Source: Chloroflexota bacterium (GTDB taxonomy: Bacteria; Chloroflexota; Dehalococcoidia; Lucifugimonadales; JADFKI01). Taken from it: DNA of 64,000 nt. Positions 34,768 to 44,273 of the stretch are shown here, piece after piece. The DNA lies in NCBI GenBank assembly GCA_009840355.1, contig VXNZ01000025.1, positions 124,001 through 188,000 of the forward strand, in the 5' to 3' direction. The position numbers and the translations under genes were made by a program. Numbering within the stretch: the stretch's first letter is position 1; each line of letters opens with the position of its first letter. The notes beneath the pieces are model-generated. The model searched no databases, had not been told where the DNA came from, and saw only the letters and a program-made list of their open reading frames with translations.

Positions 34768-35931
34768 ATGAAGCTTGCCGAGCGAATGAGCCGACTGGGA
34801 ACCGAAACCGCCTTCGAGGTCTTGGCGAAGGCGCGTCGTCTGGAAGCCGAAGGAATGGATGTTATACATCTGGAAATCGGCGAGCCGGACTTCGACACGC
34901 CGGAGAACATCGTCGAAGCGGGCGTTACTGCACTCCGGCGCGGCGAAACGCACTACGGTCCATCGCCCGGATTCCCTGATGTTCGCGCATCTATCGCGCA
35001 GGAAATAGCCGACACGCGCGGCATCTCCGTAACCGGCGACAATGTGGTCATCACGCCCGGCGGCAAGCCGATTATGTTCTTCATAATGCTCGCCCTCGTG
35101 GACTACGGCGACGAAGTCCTGTACCCCAACCCGGGCTTCCCGATCTACGAATCTATGATTAGCTTCGCCGGCGGCGTACCGGTGCCGATGCGCCTGCACG
35201 AATCGCTGGACTTCAACATCGATATGGACGAGGTCGCCGGGCAAATTACGGACAAAACGAAGCTGATGATTGTCAACTCGCCGAACAATCCTTGCGGCAG
35301 TGTGATCGAGCGAAAGCAGCTCGAGGCGCTGGCTAATCTGGCGAAAGAGCACGACATTATCGTGCTGTCAGACGAAATATACATTCGCTTCCTATTTGAA
35401 GGCACGCACCACAGCATCTCAGCATTCCCCGATATGCGCGACCGCACGATTATTCTCGATGGCTTTTCCAAGACATACGCGATGACTGGCTGGCGCGCGG
35501 GCTACGGCGTGATGCCGACGGAACTGGTCGAGCCGATTTCTCGACTGGTTACGAACAGCGTTTCTTGCACGGCGAGCTTTACGCAATATGCCGCGCTCGA
35601 AGCGATTGTCGGTCCACAGGACGCGCCGAACAGCATGGTCGAAGAGTTCGCGCGGCGGCGGCACATCATCGTTGACGGGCTGAACGCGATAGATGGCATT
35701 CGCTGCGCCACGCCAAAGGGCGCATTCTACGCCTTCCCCAATATCGAAGGCACCGGGCTGAGCAGCAGAGACTTCGCCGACCGCGCGCTGCAAGAAGCGG
35801 GCGTCGCGTGTCTGGCAGGCGAGTCGTTCGGGCAATACGGCAACGGCTTCGTGCGTTTCTCGTTCGCCAACTCGGTGGAAAACATCGAAGAGGCGCTCCG
35901 CCGGCTCGACCGCTTCGTTCAATCCCTTTAA
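34768..35931 (+). CDS. Pyridoxal-phosphate aminotransferase, class I (aspartate aminotransferase-like)
   Basis: 387 residues from the ATG at 34768 (GGGGGAA upstream). Fold-type I: LEIGEPDFDTPE at the N-terminus, NSPNNPCGSVI, LSDEIYIRFLFEG and DGFSKTYAMTGWRAGY with the Schiff-base lysine. Probably acts on aspartate or a related amino acid; the subgroup cannot be fixed by eye. Only 33 bp separate it from nadE, so the two may share a transcript, and nadE consumes aspartate-derived NAD precursor (inference). Confidence 0.92.
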   Translation: MKLAERMSRLGTETAFEVLAKARRLEAEGMDVIHLEIGEPDFDTPENIVEAGVTALRRGETHYGPSPGFPDVRASIAQEIADTRGISVTGDNVVITPGGKPIMFFIMLALVDYGDEVLYPNPGFPIYESMISFAGGVPVPMRLHESLDFNIDMDEVAGQITDKTKLMIVNSPNNPCGSVIERKQLEALANLAKEHDIIVLSDEIYIRFLFEGTHHSISAFPDMRDRTIILDGFSKTYAMTGWRAGYGVMPTELVEPISRLVTNSVSCTASFTQYAALEAIVGPQDAPNSMVEEFARRRHIIVDGLNAIDGIRCATPKGAFYAFPNIEGTGLSSRDFADRALQEAGVACLAGESFGQYGNGFVRFSFANSVENIEEALRRLDRFVQSL

Positions 35932-35964
35932 CGACGCCCTTCACCACACCGTCGGGCAATCGCA

Positions 35965-37719
35965 ATGCGCACATTCAGACTGGCACTGGCACAGATGAAC
36001 GCCACCGTCGGAGACTTCGACGGCAACACCGAACGCATAGTCGAGGGCATCCACGAAGCCCGCGACCTCGGAGCGGATCTTGTTGCGTTCCCCGAGCTTG
36101 CGCTGCCCGGCTATCCGCCTGAAGACCTGCTGCTCAAGCCGCAGTTCATCCGCGAAAACCATGACCGCCTCGCCGCGATTGCCGCCGAGTGTCGTGGCAT
36201 CGCCGCCATCGTGGGCTACATCGACTCCGATTTGGACATCTACAACGCCGCCGCTTTCATCCACGACGGGCGGATTGTCGGCACATACCGCAAGATGTAC
36301 CTGCCGAACTACGGCGTGTTCGACGAAGACCGCTACTTCGCCGCGGGCAGCGAATGTCCCGTTTACACGCTCAACGGCACGCCCGTCGGCGTCAACATCT
36401 GCGAAGACATCTGGTATGCGACAGGACCGGCCGTCGTGCAACGCGCAGCCGGCGCGGAAATAATCGTGAACATCAACGGCTCTCCTTTCCATGCAGGCAA
36501 GCGCGCCTTCCGCGAGAAGATGCTCGCCACGCGCGCCGCTGACAATGGGCTGTTCGTGGCATATGTGAATCTTGTCGGCGGGCAGGACGAGCTTGTCTTC
36601 GATGGTGGAAGCCTCATCTTCGCGCCGGACGGCAACATTATCGCAGAGGCGGCACAGTTCGAGGAGCGTTTGCTAGTCGCGGACCTCGATGTGGAAGCAG
36701 TATTCCGTTCGCGCCTGAGAGACCCGCGCACCCGCAAGGAACGCGGCGCAGACCTTGCGCACATCGGCACACCTGTCAAAGTCGCGGTGTCGGACTACGC
36801 GGATGGGGAAGGCAAGCCTACACTGCCCACGGCGAACAAGTGCCTGCCTGCCGATAGGAAGACATACGACGATGTTGCGGAAGTCTATGCCGCGCTGACG
36901 ACCGGCACGCGCGACTATGTGCGCAAGTGCGGCTTCGGCAAGGTGCTCGTCGCCCTTTCCGGCGGCATAGATTCCACGCTGGTCGCAGCGATCGCCGCAG
37001 ACGCGCTCGGCAGCGAGAATGTCGTCGGCATCGCAATGCCGTCTCGGTATTCGTCAGAGGGCAGCGTTATGGACGCAATGGCGCTGTGCGACAATCTCGG
37101 CGTCGAATTATGGACGCTGCCGATAGAGGACGCGTTCAGCGCATATCTGGACACGCTCGCGCCGAAGTTCGCAGGCACTGAGATCGGCGTTGCGGAGGAA
37201 AACATGCAGTCGCGCATTCGCGGCAACCTGATTATGGCGGCGTCAAACAAGTTCAACTGGCTGGTGCTGACCACCGGCAATAAATCTGAGATGGCGACCG
37301 GCTACGCGACCATCTACGGCGACATGGCGGGCGGCTACGCCGTAATCAAAGATGTGCCAAAGCAACTCGTGTATGCGCTTTGCCGCTACCGAAACACCGT
37401 GGGAGACGCGCCCGTCATCCCGCAAAGCGTCATAGACAAGCCGCCAAGCGCCGAACTGCGCCCCGACCAGAAGGACGAAGACTCGCTGCCGCCGTACAGC
37501 GTGCTAGATCCGATACTCAAGGCGTATGTGGAAGACGATTACGCCTTCGACGACATTGTAGCGATGGGCTACGACGCTGACATCGTGAAGCAAATCGTAA
37601 CGCTCGTTGACCGCAACGAATACAAGCGCCGTCAAGCGCCGCCCGGCATCAAAATCACACCGCGCAACTTCGGCCGCGACCGCCGCATGCCGATAGCAAA
37701 TCGGTATAGGCCGTTCTAA
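35965..37719 (+). CDS. nadE: Glutamine-dependent NAD(+) synthetase
   Basis: 584 residues in two domains. The N-terminal nitrilase-like glutaminase (about 1-260) has its Glu-Lys-Cys triad in FPELALPGYPPEDL, YRKMYLPNYGVFDE and GVNICEDIW. The C-terminal synthetase (about 300-584) has LSGGIDSTLVAAIAADALG as the ATP pyrophosphatase loop. It amidates deamido-NAD to NAD using ammonia from glutamine. Complete and normal in length. It converges on the next gene with 9 bp between them. Confidence 0.95.
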   Translation: MRTFRLALAQMNATVGDFDGNTERIVEGIHEARDLGADLVAFPELALPGYPPEDLLLKPQFIRENHDRLAAIAAECRGIAAIVGYIDSDLDIYNAAAFIHDGRIVGTYRKMYLPNYGVFDEDRYFAAGSECPVYTLNGTPVGVNICEDIWYATGPAVVQRAAGAEIIVNINGSPFHAGKRAFREKMLATRAADNGLFVAYVNLVGGQDELVFDGGSLIFAPDGNIIAEAAQFEERLLVADLDVEAVFRSRLRDPRTRKERGADLAHIGTPVKVAVSDYADGEGKPTLPTANKCLPADRKTYDDVAEVYAALTTGTRDYVRKCGFGKVLVALSGGIDSTLVAAIAADALGSENVVGIAMPSRYSSEGSVMDAMALCDNLGVELWTLPIEDAFSAYLDTLAPKFAGTEIGVAEENMQSRIRGNLIMAASNKFNWLVLTTGNKSEMATGYATIYGDMAGGYAVIKDVPKQLVYALCRYRNTVGDAPVIPQSVIDKPPSAELRPDQKDEDSLPPYSVLDPILKAYVEDDYAFDDIVAMGYDADIVKQIVTLVDRNEYKRRQAPPGIKITPRNFGRDRRMPIANRYRPF

Positions 37720-37728
37720 CCGGCAGTT

Positions 37729-39150
37729 TTAGCCCGCGTACAACTTCGTCCCAGCTATATCGACGATTTGGTAAGGCAAGCCGCTTGCTTTGGCGGAGCG
37801 CTGGCCGGCTCGCGTTACTAGCAGGTTCCCGCCGGTGCCGACGACTTGGCCGTCCACCATTATCGGCTTGCCCGCGACGAAGCTCATCGTCGGCTCGTTC
37901 GTCTGCGGGTCAATTACGGTGACATCCGCATCCGCGCCTTCGCTGAAGTGCCCCTTGTTTGGCAAGCCAAGCATCAGCGCGGGTGTGAGCGATAGTTTGG
38001 TCGCCATTTCAAGCGGCGATAACGCCCCGAACTTTACGAGCGCCATGCTGGTCTGTATCGCCACATTGCGCGGGTGGCAGCCGCCGTCCGTTGCAACCGC
38101 GTCCACGATGAACTCGCCGGAGTCATTCTTCGCCGTGGTCAGCTTGAACGCGCTAGACGGCAGATTGACAGGGAAGCTCACGCCGACATGCGTGTTCTCG
38201 CGCTCGTACATCGCCAGCGCTTCTTTAGATTTCAGATATACCACATGCCCGCCGCGCTGCGCGATGACAGAGGCGTATCCGTCCGCGATCGCCTGATTCA
38301 TGCCTTCACGCGTAGGTGAGTATCCGCGCTGCGCGAGGCAGTTGCGCGACACATTCGCCATCACGAATCCCTCGCCGTCGCAGCTGCCGCTTGTACCGTT
38401 TTGCACCGCGTGATACGCCTCCGTATTTAGCTGACCGCGCATATTCTCCAGTATGTCCAGCGTCTCCTCGCACTCCGCGTCCGCGTCTTCAATGACGCCG
38501 CGGCAGTACGAATTGACATGCGCCACATGCAGCCGTCCCTTGCCCACGATTTCGGGAATCTCACGCATGCCGCCCAGGTGACTGCCTGATTCGCGAGTGC
38601 CAATGTGAAATGCAACATACGCGAGTTGGTCGTTGCTCGCGCGCACCACATCGCCGGTCGTATTTGGGCTGAACGGATAGTAGCCGCCCAGAATTTTGAC
38701 GCCAAAACAGCCCTGTTTTAGCGCGCCGGAGACGATGTCCCTCGCCACTGAGGACGACGGCTCGCCCACCGGCATTGTAACCCCTGGTATAAGTGCGTAC
38801 AGGCATGCGACATTCAACCCCGCGCCTTTGCGCTTGATGCCGTCAATGAGCGTGGGCCCCGTCCCCGCCATGTCAAGCACCGTCGTAGTGCCCGCGCGCG
38901 CCAGCATCGCGTATCCCAGCGCCGGGTCCCAGTTGCGCGAGAGTCCGGCGACATGTGCGTGGGTGTCAATCTGCCCGGGCATCACCCAACGCCCGGTCAT
39001 ATCCACAATCTCTTCGCCGTCAAACGGGTCGAGGTCTGGCGCGACCCGCGAAATCAGTCCATCCTTGACGCCCACATCCGCAATGCCCTCGAAATCATTC
39101 GCAGGGTCGAGCACCGTGCCGCCGCTCAATATCAGATCGTACTTTGCCAT
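37729..39150 (-). CDS. Amidohydrolase-superfamily protein
   Basis: 473 residues from the ATG at 39150 after GGATGGGG (an ATG at 39162 is also possible). Metal ligands appear as GQIDTHAHVAGLSRNW (HxH), CFGVKILGGYYPF (carboxylated Lys), HVAHVNSYCRG (His) and VATDGGCHPRNVA (Asp). A C-terminal ADADVTVIDPQTNEP tail is typical of dihydroorotase-like enzymes. Substrate unknown; D-aminoacylase-like or cyclic-amide hydrolase activity is possible. Confidence 0.85.
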   Translation of the reverse strand: MAKYDLILSGGTVLDPANDFEGIADVGVKDGLISRVAPDLDPFDGEEIVDMTGRWVMPGQIDTHAHVAGLSRNWDPALGYAMLARAGTTTVLDMAGTGPTLIDGIKRKGAGLNVACLYALIPGVTMPVGEPSSSVARDIVSGALKQGCFGVKILGGYYPFSPNTTGDVVRASNDQLAYVAFHIGTRESGSHLGGMREIPEIVGKGRLHVAHVNSYCRGVIEDADAECEETLDILENMRGQLNTEAYHAVQNGTSGSCDGEGFVMANVSRNCLAQRGYSPTREGMNQAIADGYASVIAQRGGHVVYLKSKEALAMYERENTHVGVSFPVNLPSSAFKLTTAKNDSGEFIVDAVATDGGCHPRNVAIQTSMALVKFGALSPLEMATKLSLTPALMLGLPNKGHFSEGADADVTVIDPQTNEPTMSFVAGKPIMVDGQVVGTGGNLLVTRAGQRSAKASGLPYQIVDIAGTKLYAG

Positions 39151-39250
39151 ATCCCCATCCATCCTATTCTTCCCTGTTCATCCTATCCACTGCCGTTATG
39201 TTACACTGACACTCGCCAAGTGCAAACCGACATACCCTGCGGAGGCTGCA

Positions 39251-40123
39251 ATGACCAAGATAGGCGCGATTTTCCCACAGACGGAGATAGGCAACGACAC
39301 CGGCGCAATACGCGAATACGCTCAGACGACCGAATCGCTCGGATTCGATTTCCTGCTGGCGTTCGACCATGTGCTGGGCGCGAACTCCGCCTCGCATCCT
39401 GAATTGACCGGACCATATCGGCACACGGACGCATTCCATGAGCCGTTCGTGTTGTTCGGCTATCTGGCGGCAGTCACCGACAGCATCGAACTCGCCACCG
39501 GCATCATCATACTGCCGCAGCGCCAGACCGCGCTCGTCGCCAAGCAGGCGGCGGCGGTGGATGTGCTCAGCAACGGCAGGCTGCGGCTGGGCATCGGCGT
39601 TGGCTGGAACTATGTGGAATACGAGGCGCTCAACGAAAACTGGCGCAACCGCGGCGCGCGCTCCGAAGAGCAGATCGATGTGATGCGTCAACTGTGGACG
39701 AACGAACTCATCACCTACGAAGGCAAGTGGCACAAGATAACGGACGCCGGCATATTGCCGTTGCCGGTGCAGCGTCCCATACCCGTGTGGCTAGGCGGCG
39801 CGTCCGACCGCACAATCCGCCGCATCGTCAACATCGGCGACGGATGGATACTCACAGGACGACCGGACGACCGCGCGAAGGGGCTTATCGAAACGCTGCA
39901 CACCTACGCCAACGAAGCGGGGCGCGACATCGCAAGCATAGGTCTCGAAGGCTGGGTATCGGCAAGCATCGGTGGCCCCGACGACTGGGCGAAGGAAGCC
40001 GAAGACTGGAAGGCGCTTGGCGCGACGCATGTGTCCCTGAACACGATGCGCGCCGGTTTCGACACACCCGCAGCGCACATTGACGCCATAACCCGCTTCA
40101 AGGAAGCGACATCGGGCCTGTAA
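39251..40123 (+). CDS. LLM-class F420/flavin-dependent oxidoreductase
   Basis: 290 residues from the ATG at 39251 with GGAGG upstream; the open frame continues further 5' without meaning. Luciferase-like TIM barrel: GAIFPQTEIGND, LLAFDHVLGAN, TGIIILPQRQ, LGIGVGWNYVEYEALNENW and GGASDRTIRR. The motif set resembles F420-dependent mycobacterial-type LLM proteins. Substrate not known. It is divergent from the amidohydrolase. Confidence 0.88.
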   Translation: MTKIGAIFPQTEIGNDTGAIREYAQTTESLGFDFLLAFDHVLGANSASHPELTGPYRHTDAFHEPFVLFGYLAAVTDSIELATGIIILPQRQTALVAKQAAAVDVLSNGRLRLGIGVGWNYVEYEALNENWRNRGARSEEQIDVMRQLWTNELITYEGKWHKITDAGILPLPVQRPIPVWLGGASDRTIRRIVNIGDGWILTGRPDDRAKGLIETLHTYANEAGRDIASIGLEGWVSASIGGPDDWAKEAEDWKALGATHVSLNTMRAGFDTPAAHIDAITRFKEATSGL

Positions 40124-40136
40124 GACTAATACAAAA

Positions 40137-40176
40137 ATCCCTTCCCCCTTGACGGGGGAAGGTTAGGATGGGGGTG
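40137..40176. repeat. Best copy of the CCTTCCCC intergenic hairpin family
   Basis: CCTTCCCCC, loop TTGAC, GGGGGAAGG make a perfect 9-bp stem, followed by TTAGGATGGGGGTG. Related copies are at 7380, 12565, 31685, 32731 and 45785, with more degenerate ones elsewhere. All are intergenic, in either orientation, as for REP-like elements. Confidence 0.65.
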
Positions 40177-40219
40177 AACGATAGCGGACAGTCATCGACT
40201 TGACCGCCCGCTATTCCAC

Positions 40220-41277
40220 TTACTCATCCAGCACCAACCGTTTCTCCAGTGGAATTACCTCTCGAATTTCTTGCGGCAAGTCGTCGTATGTGTCAAGCAG
40301 TCTTTCTACCAACTGACTCCCGTCCCAGAGCCTTATCTCAAAGAACGATCGCCTATTCTCGTCAAGAACCGGCTTTGTGAATCCGCTCAAGCTAACCAAT
40401 AATCCGTAATCAGCTCCGAACCCATGCACATTACCTTGAAGCCTGTTGTAGTCAGGTATTCGTACGGGGGATGCTCCCGATTTCACCTGAACGCACAACT
40501 TAGGGCTATCGAAACCTAACGCCCCACTGCCTGCAAGTATATCCGCGCCACCATCCGGTCCTCGCTTTGTTTCCAATACCGTGTATCCTCGCTTCCAGAA
40601 TACGCGCTACCAGATATTCCAAGTGATGTTCCCTGAACCTATCTCGGACGCGGTCTAGGATGCGGTCGTTATTGGCCTCTACTAGGTTCACTCTAACCTC
40701 GTCGTCGTCCAAGTCATCAGAACTTGAAGACGGCGTAGGCGGCTCCACTACATGCTCGGCGCCAAGATAGACATTAGCGACCTGCTGAATTCGCGCTTCG
40801 GCGTTGTCTTTCCTAACCTGCGACACGGTGAGTTGAGAAGTGAATGAATTCTTCAAGTCTTGGTCAAATATCGCTCGCGGCACATCCTCAACAAGCCACT
40901 CTACCTCACGAGTGTGCGGCAAAGGCGCTTGCGATTTGTCAGGGTTATACACATAGTCCCCTGCTATCTTTCCACACATAGTCCCCTGCTATCTTTCCAA
41001 TGGCAACTACCTTCAGACGCTTGCGCGGCAAGACTATCATTTCGCCTATCTGCATGTCGTTAGCGAAATGCCAAAGTTGAGACGCTTGAGACGCTACCTG
41101 CTGCAAACTCAAGCCCTCACTTTGCCTATGAAGGTAATCGCGAAAAGCTTCGTAATCTGGGAAGTCTGCTACGCTATGCTTATGAACGAAACCAATCCCA
41201 TACACGCCCTCATTAAGAGCGAACTCTTCATTCTCGCCCATCCTGCCAGCCCTGATTATCCAAACTGCCATTTTCAA
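40220..41277 (-). pseudogene. Mrr-type restriction endonuclease, broken by two frameshifts
   Basis: Three minus-strand pieces join into one protein of about 343 residues. The N-terminal domain starts AVWIIRAGRMGENEEFALNE and holds EVEWL; the C-terminal Mrr catalytic core has GPDGGADI, then CVQVKSG, the D-x(n)-QxK nuclease motif. Frame is lost first at a 25-bp tandem duplication (40949-40998) and again by a +1 (or -2) shift near 40583-40592. Removing 25+1 bases restores one continuous frame. No methyltransferase or other restriction genes are near. Type IV-like restriction of modified DNA was the likely role. Confidence 0.8.
40949..40998. repeat. 25-bp tandem duplication inside the restriction gene
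   Basis: Two identical, adjacent 25-bp units at 40949-40973 and 40974-40998. Because 25 is not a multiple of three, it shifts the frame. Deleting one unit joins KVVAIGKIAGDYV to YNPDKSQAPL without a gap. Confidence 0.95.
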
Positions 41278-41297
41278 CTCACTTATCGTTTACAAAT

Positions 41298-41331
41298 TTC
41301 ACACCATCGCCCCTGAATTATACGCTATAAT
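41298..41331 (+). promoter_or_regulatory. Probable gcv operon promoter region
   Basis: TTCACA at 41298-41303 and TATAAT at 41326-41331, 45 bp ahead of gcvT. The 22-bp spacer is too long for these two to be a pair, so the true -35 or -10 may be a weaker neighbour. The short leader rules out a glycine riboswitch here. Confidence 0.4.
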
Positions 41332-41375
41332 ATCCACGGTAAAAATCACATCAATCTTGCATATCCTGAGTAGCC

Positions 41376-42473
41376 ATGACAGACAACAACGAACTCCGGC
41401 AGACTTCCCTATACGATACGCATGTATCGCTTGGCGCGCGCATCGTGCCGTTTGGTGGATGGGCTATGCCCATTCAGTACGACAGCATCTTGCGGGAAGC
41501 ACGAGCGGTGCGTTCCAATGTCGGCTTGTTCGATGTGTCGCACATGGGCAGACTGAAGATTCAGGGCAGCGGCGCGGCGCGGCTGCTCAGTCGCGTGCTC
41601 AGCGTCGGCGCGATTTCGATGCGGCCAACGCGCGCGCGGTACTGCCTTATCTGCAACGAAGAGGGCGGTATCATTGACGACTGCATCGTGTATCGCAACG
41701 GTGAGGAGGACTTTCTGCTCGTGCCTAATGCGGCGAATACCGCCACGGTCATAGACTGGCTGAATCGATGGAATACGCAGCCGGATACGGTCAGCATCAC
41801 GAACATCACCACAGAGACGGCGATGATTGCGGTGCAAGGTCCGCAGGCGATCCCGATGCTGAACGGCATCACTGCGGACGACATCTCAGACGTGCTGCCG
41901 TTCCGCACGGCGACGACGCAGATAGACGGCGTGGAAACAATGCTGGCGCACACCGGCTACACGGGCGAAGACGGCTTCGAGCTCATCGTTCCCGCCGAAG
42001 ACGCGCCGCGTATATGGTTGCGCCTAGTCGAGAGCGGCGCGGCGTCTTGCGGGCTTGGCGCGCGCGATGTGCTGCGGCTCGAAGCGGGCTTGCTGCTGCA
42101 CGGCAACGACATGAGCGTGGATGTCAACCCATACGAGGCAGGTCTGGCGCGCTTCGTCAACCCGGACAGGCGCGGCTATGTCGCACGCGAAGCGTTGCTG
42201 CGGGCGCGCGACGAAGGCGTAGATAAGTCCCTTGTCGGCTTCTTCATGACAGGTCGCGGTATCGCGCGGCACGGGCACAGCATATACCACGAAGGCGAGT
42301 GCATAGGCGAGGTTACGAGCGGCAGCCCTTCGCCGCTGCTTGACAGAAACATAGGCTTGGGATATGTTGCTGCTGACTTCTCGGAGGTTGGCACGCGCCT
42401 GCAAATTGACATCCGCGGCCGCCTAGTTGACGCTGAAGTTACCAGCCTTCCATTCTACATACGGAGCATATAG
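41376..42473 (+). CDS. gcvT: Glycine cleavage system aminomethyltransferase (T protein)
   Basis: 365 residues, normal length. Starts LYDTHVSLGARIVPFGGWAMP, with FDVSHMGRLKIQG and the folate-binding segment HTGYTGEDGFELIVP. It moves the methylene group from H-protein-bound aminomethyl to tetrahydrofolate, releasing ammonia. First gene of a four-gene operon; only 2 bp separate it from gcvH. Confidence 0.95.
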   Translation: MTDNNELRQTSLYDTHVSLGARIVPFGGWAMPIQYDSILREARAVRSNVGLFDVSHMGRLKIQGSGAARLLSRVLSVGAISMRPTRARYCLICNEEGGIIDDCIVYRNGEEDFLLVPNAANTATVIDWLNRWNTQPDTVSITNITTETAMIAVQGPQAIPMLNGITADDISDVLPFRTATTQIDGVETMLAHTGYTGEDGFELIVPAEDAPRIWLRLVESGAASCGLGARDVLRLEAGLLLHGNDMSVDVNPYEAGLARFVNPDRRGYVAREALLRARDEGVDKSLVGFFMTGRGIARHGHSIYHEGECIGEVTSGSPSPLLDRNIGLGYVAADFSEVGTRLQIDIRGRLVDAEVTSLPFYIRSI

Positions 42474-42475
42474 CG

Positions 42476-42862
42476 ATGACGCCTGAAAATCTCAAGTACT
42501 CGCAAGAGCACGAATGGGTTCGCATGGAGTCTGACGGCGTTGCAGTCGTCGGCATTACGGAGTTCGCAGCCGAAAGCCTGGGCGATGTTGTGTTCGTTGA
42601 GCTGCCCGCGCTTGGCGACGCGCTCGAGCAGTTCGAAAAAATGGGAGAGATCGAATCGGTCAAAGCGGTGTCGGACTTGTATTCGCCCGTATCGGGCACG
42701 GTATCGCAGCGTAACGACGAATTGCTGGATGCGCCCGAGTTGGTCAACGACAGCCCATACGACTCGGGCTGGATGCTGCATGTCGAACTCTCCGACAACG
42801 GCGAGCTAGACATGCTAATGAGCCACGCCGAGTACCAGGCAATGCTTGAAGCGCAGAACTAG
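42476..42862 (+). CDS. gcvH: Glycine cleavage system H protein
   Basis: 128 residues. KYSQEHEWVRMESDG at the N-terminus and the lipoylation site GEIESVKAVSDLYSPVSG, whose lysine carries the lipoyl arm. It shuttles the aminomethyl group between P, T and L proteins. The L protein (dihydrolipoamide dehydrogenase) and lipoylation genes are not in the window. Confidence 0.95.
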   Translation: MTPENLKYSQEHEWVRMESDGVAVVGITEFAAESLGDVVFVELPALGDALEQFEKMGEIESVKAVSDLYSPVSGTVSQRNDELLDAPELVNDSPYDSGWMLHVELSDNGELDMLMSHAEYQAMLEAQN

Positions 42863-42938
42863 ACCCTGCACCTTCCCAAATCGCCGAACCCAATTTATCC
42901 TGACCCTGCACATTCATTGACTTTGGCGGCTTGCGCCC

Positions 42939-44273
42939 ATGACAGATTCCACTCGCTACACATCACCATATTCGCCGAACACCGATGCCGACCGGCGGGC
43001 AATGCTCGACGCCATCGGAGTGGATTCGGTTGACGAACTCTTCGCGGATATACCGGAGCAACATCGGAACCCCGCACTCGACCTTCCGCCGCCGATGTCC
43101 GAGTTCGAACTCAAGCGATATTTCGGCGAACTCGCGGCAATGAACAAGACTCCGGGCGAGTACGCCTGCTTCCTCGGCGCCGGATCGTACCGGCATCACA
43201 TACCGGCAATCGTGCGCCAACTCACAAGCCGCAGCGAGTTCATGACCGCGTACACGCCGTACCAGCCTGAGATTTCGCAGGGCACGCTGCAGACCGAGTT
43301 CGAATTTCAGACATTGTGCGCTCAGCTCACCGGCATGGATGTCGCTAATGCGGGCATGTACGATGGCTCCACATCACTCGCCGAAGCGGTGCTGATGGCA
43401 TCGCGCGTAACGCGGCGCACCCGTGTCGCCGTTCTCGATTCTGTCTCGCCCGCGTACATCAGCGTGCTGCGCACATACGCAGAGCCACCCGGTATCACCA
43501 TCGATGTCGTCAGCGCGGATAATCCGGACCTCAATGAAGATACTGCATGCCTCGTTGCGCAGCAGCCCAACTTCTTGGGCTACATCCAGGATATGCAGGC
43601 AATCGCAGACCGGGCGCACGACGCCGGCGCGCTGTTCGTCGTCTATGCGGACGCGCTGTCCATGGCGATGTTCACGCCGCCGGGCGACTATGGCGCGGAC
43701 ATCGTTGCATCCGAGGGACAGGCGCTCGGCGTGCCGCCCACATTCGGCGGTCCGTATGTCGGCGTTTTCGCCTGCAAGCAGAGCTACATCCGGCAGATGC
43801 CCGGCCGCATCGTCGGCAGGACGGTCGATTCGCAAGGGCGCACCGCGTATGTGCTCACACTGCAGACGCGAGAGCAGCACATACGCCGCGAACGCGCCAC
43901 ATCCAACATCTGCACATCGGTAGCGCTCATCGCCCTTATGAGTACGGTATATATGGCGGCAAACGGCAGACACGGCATGCGCCACGCCGCCGAGCTGACA
44001 TACCAGAAGGCACACTACCTAGCGTCTCTGATAGACGGTATTCCGGGATATTCGGTCGTGGATGGCGGCGCATTCTTCCAAGAGTTCGCGGTGCGATGCC
44101 CCCTACCGCCGTCAACCCTCAACGAGCGGCTGCTCGACTACAAGATTATCGGTGGCTTGGACATCAGCGAACAGTTGCCGAACGGCATGCTCGTCTGCGC
44201 GACTGAGGTCAACACGCGCGAGGAGATTGACGCCTTCGCAGCCGCGCTTGCGGAGATAGGCACGATAGTATGA
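42939..44273 (+). CDS. gcvPA: Glycine dehydrogenase (decarboxylating) subunit 1
   Basis: 444 residues, the N-terminal half of the split P protein: FLGAGSYRHHIPAIV, YTPYQPEISQGTLQTEFEFQ and MYDGSTSLAEAVLMA. It forms a heterotetramer with GcvPB. It overlaps gcvPB by 4 bp (ATGA). The 76-bp gap after gcvH contains a short direct repeat GACCCTGCAC. Confidence 0.95.
   Translation: MTDSTRYTSPYSPNTDADRRAMLDAIGVDSVDELFADIPEQHRNPALDLPPPMSEFELKRYFGELAAMNKTPGEYACFLGAGSYRHHIPAIVRQLTSRSEFMTAYTPYQPEISQGTLQTEFEFQTLCAQLTGMDVANAGMYDGSTSLAEAVLMASRVTRRTRVAVLDSVSPAYISVLRTYAEPPGITIDVVSADNPDLNEDTACLVAQQPNFLGYIQDMQAIADRAHDAGALFVVYADALSMAMFTPPGDYGADIVASEGQALGVPPTFGGPYVGVFACKQSYIRQMPGRIVGRTVDSQGRTAYVLTLQTREQHIRRERATSNICTSVALIALMSTVYMAANGRHGMRHAAELTYQKAHYLASLIDGIPGYSVVDGGAFFQEFAVRCPLPPSTLNERLLDYKIIGGLDISEQLPNGMLVCATEVNTREEIDAFAAALAEIGTIV

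Noticed and set aside
41332-41375. Glycine riboswitch ahead of gcvT
   Set aside because: The leader between the likely promoter and gcvT is only about 45 nt, too short for a glycine riboswitch, and no tandem aptamer sequence is seen upstream.
42864-42909. Direct repeat GACCCTGCAC between gcvH and gcvPA as an insertion footprint
   Set aside because: Only 10 bp, imperfect surroundings and no inserted element; likely chance.
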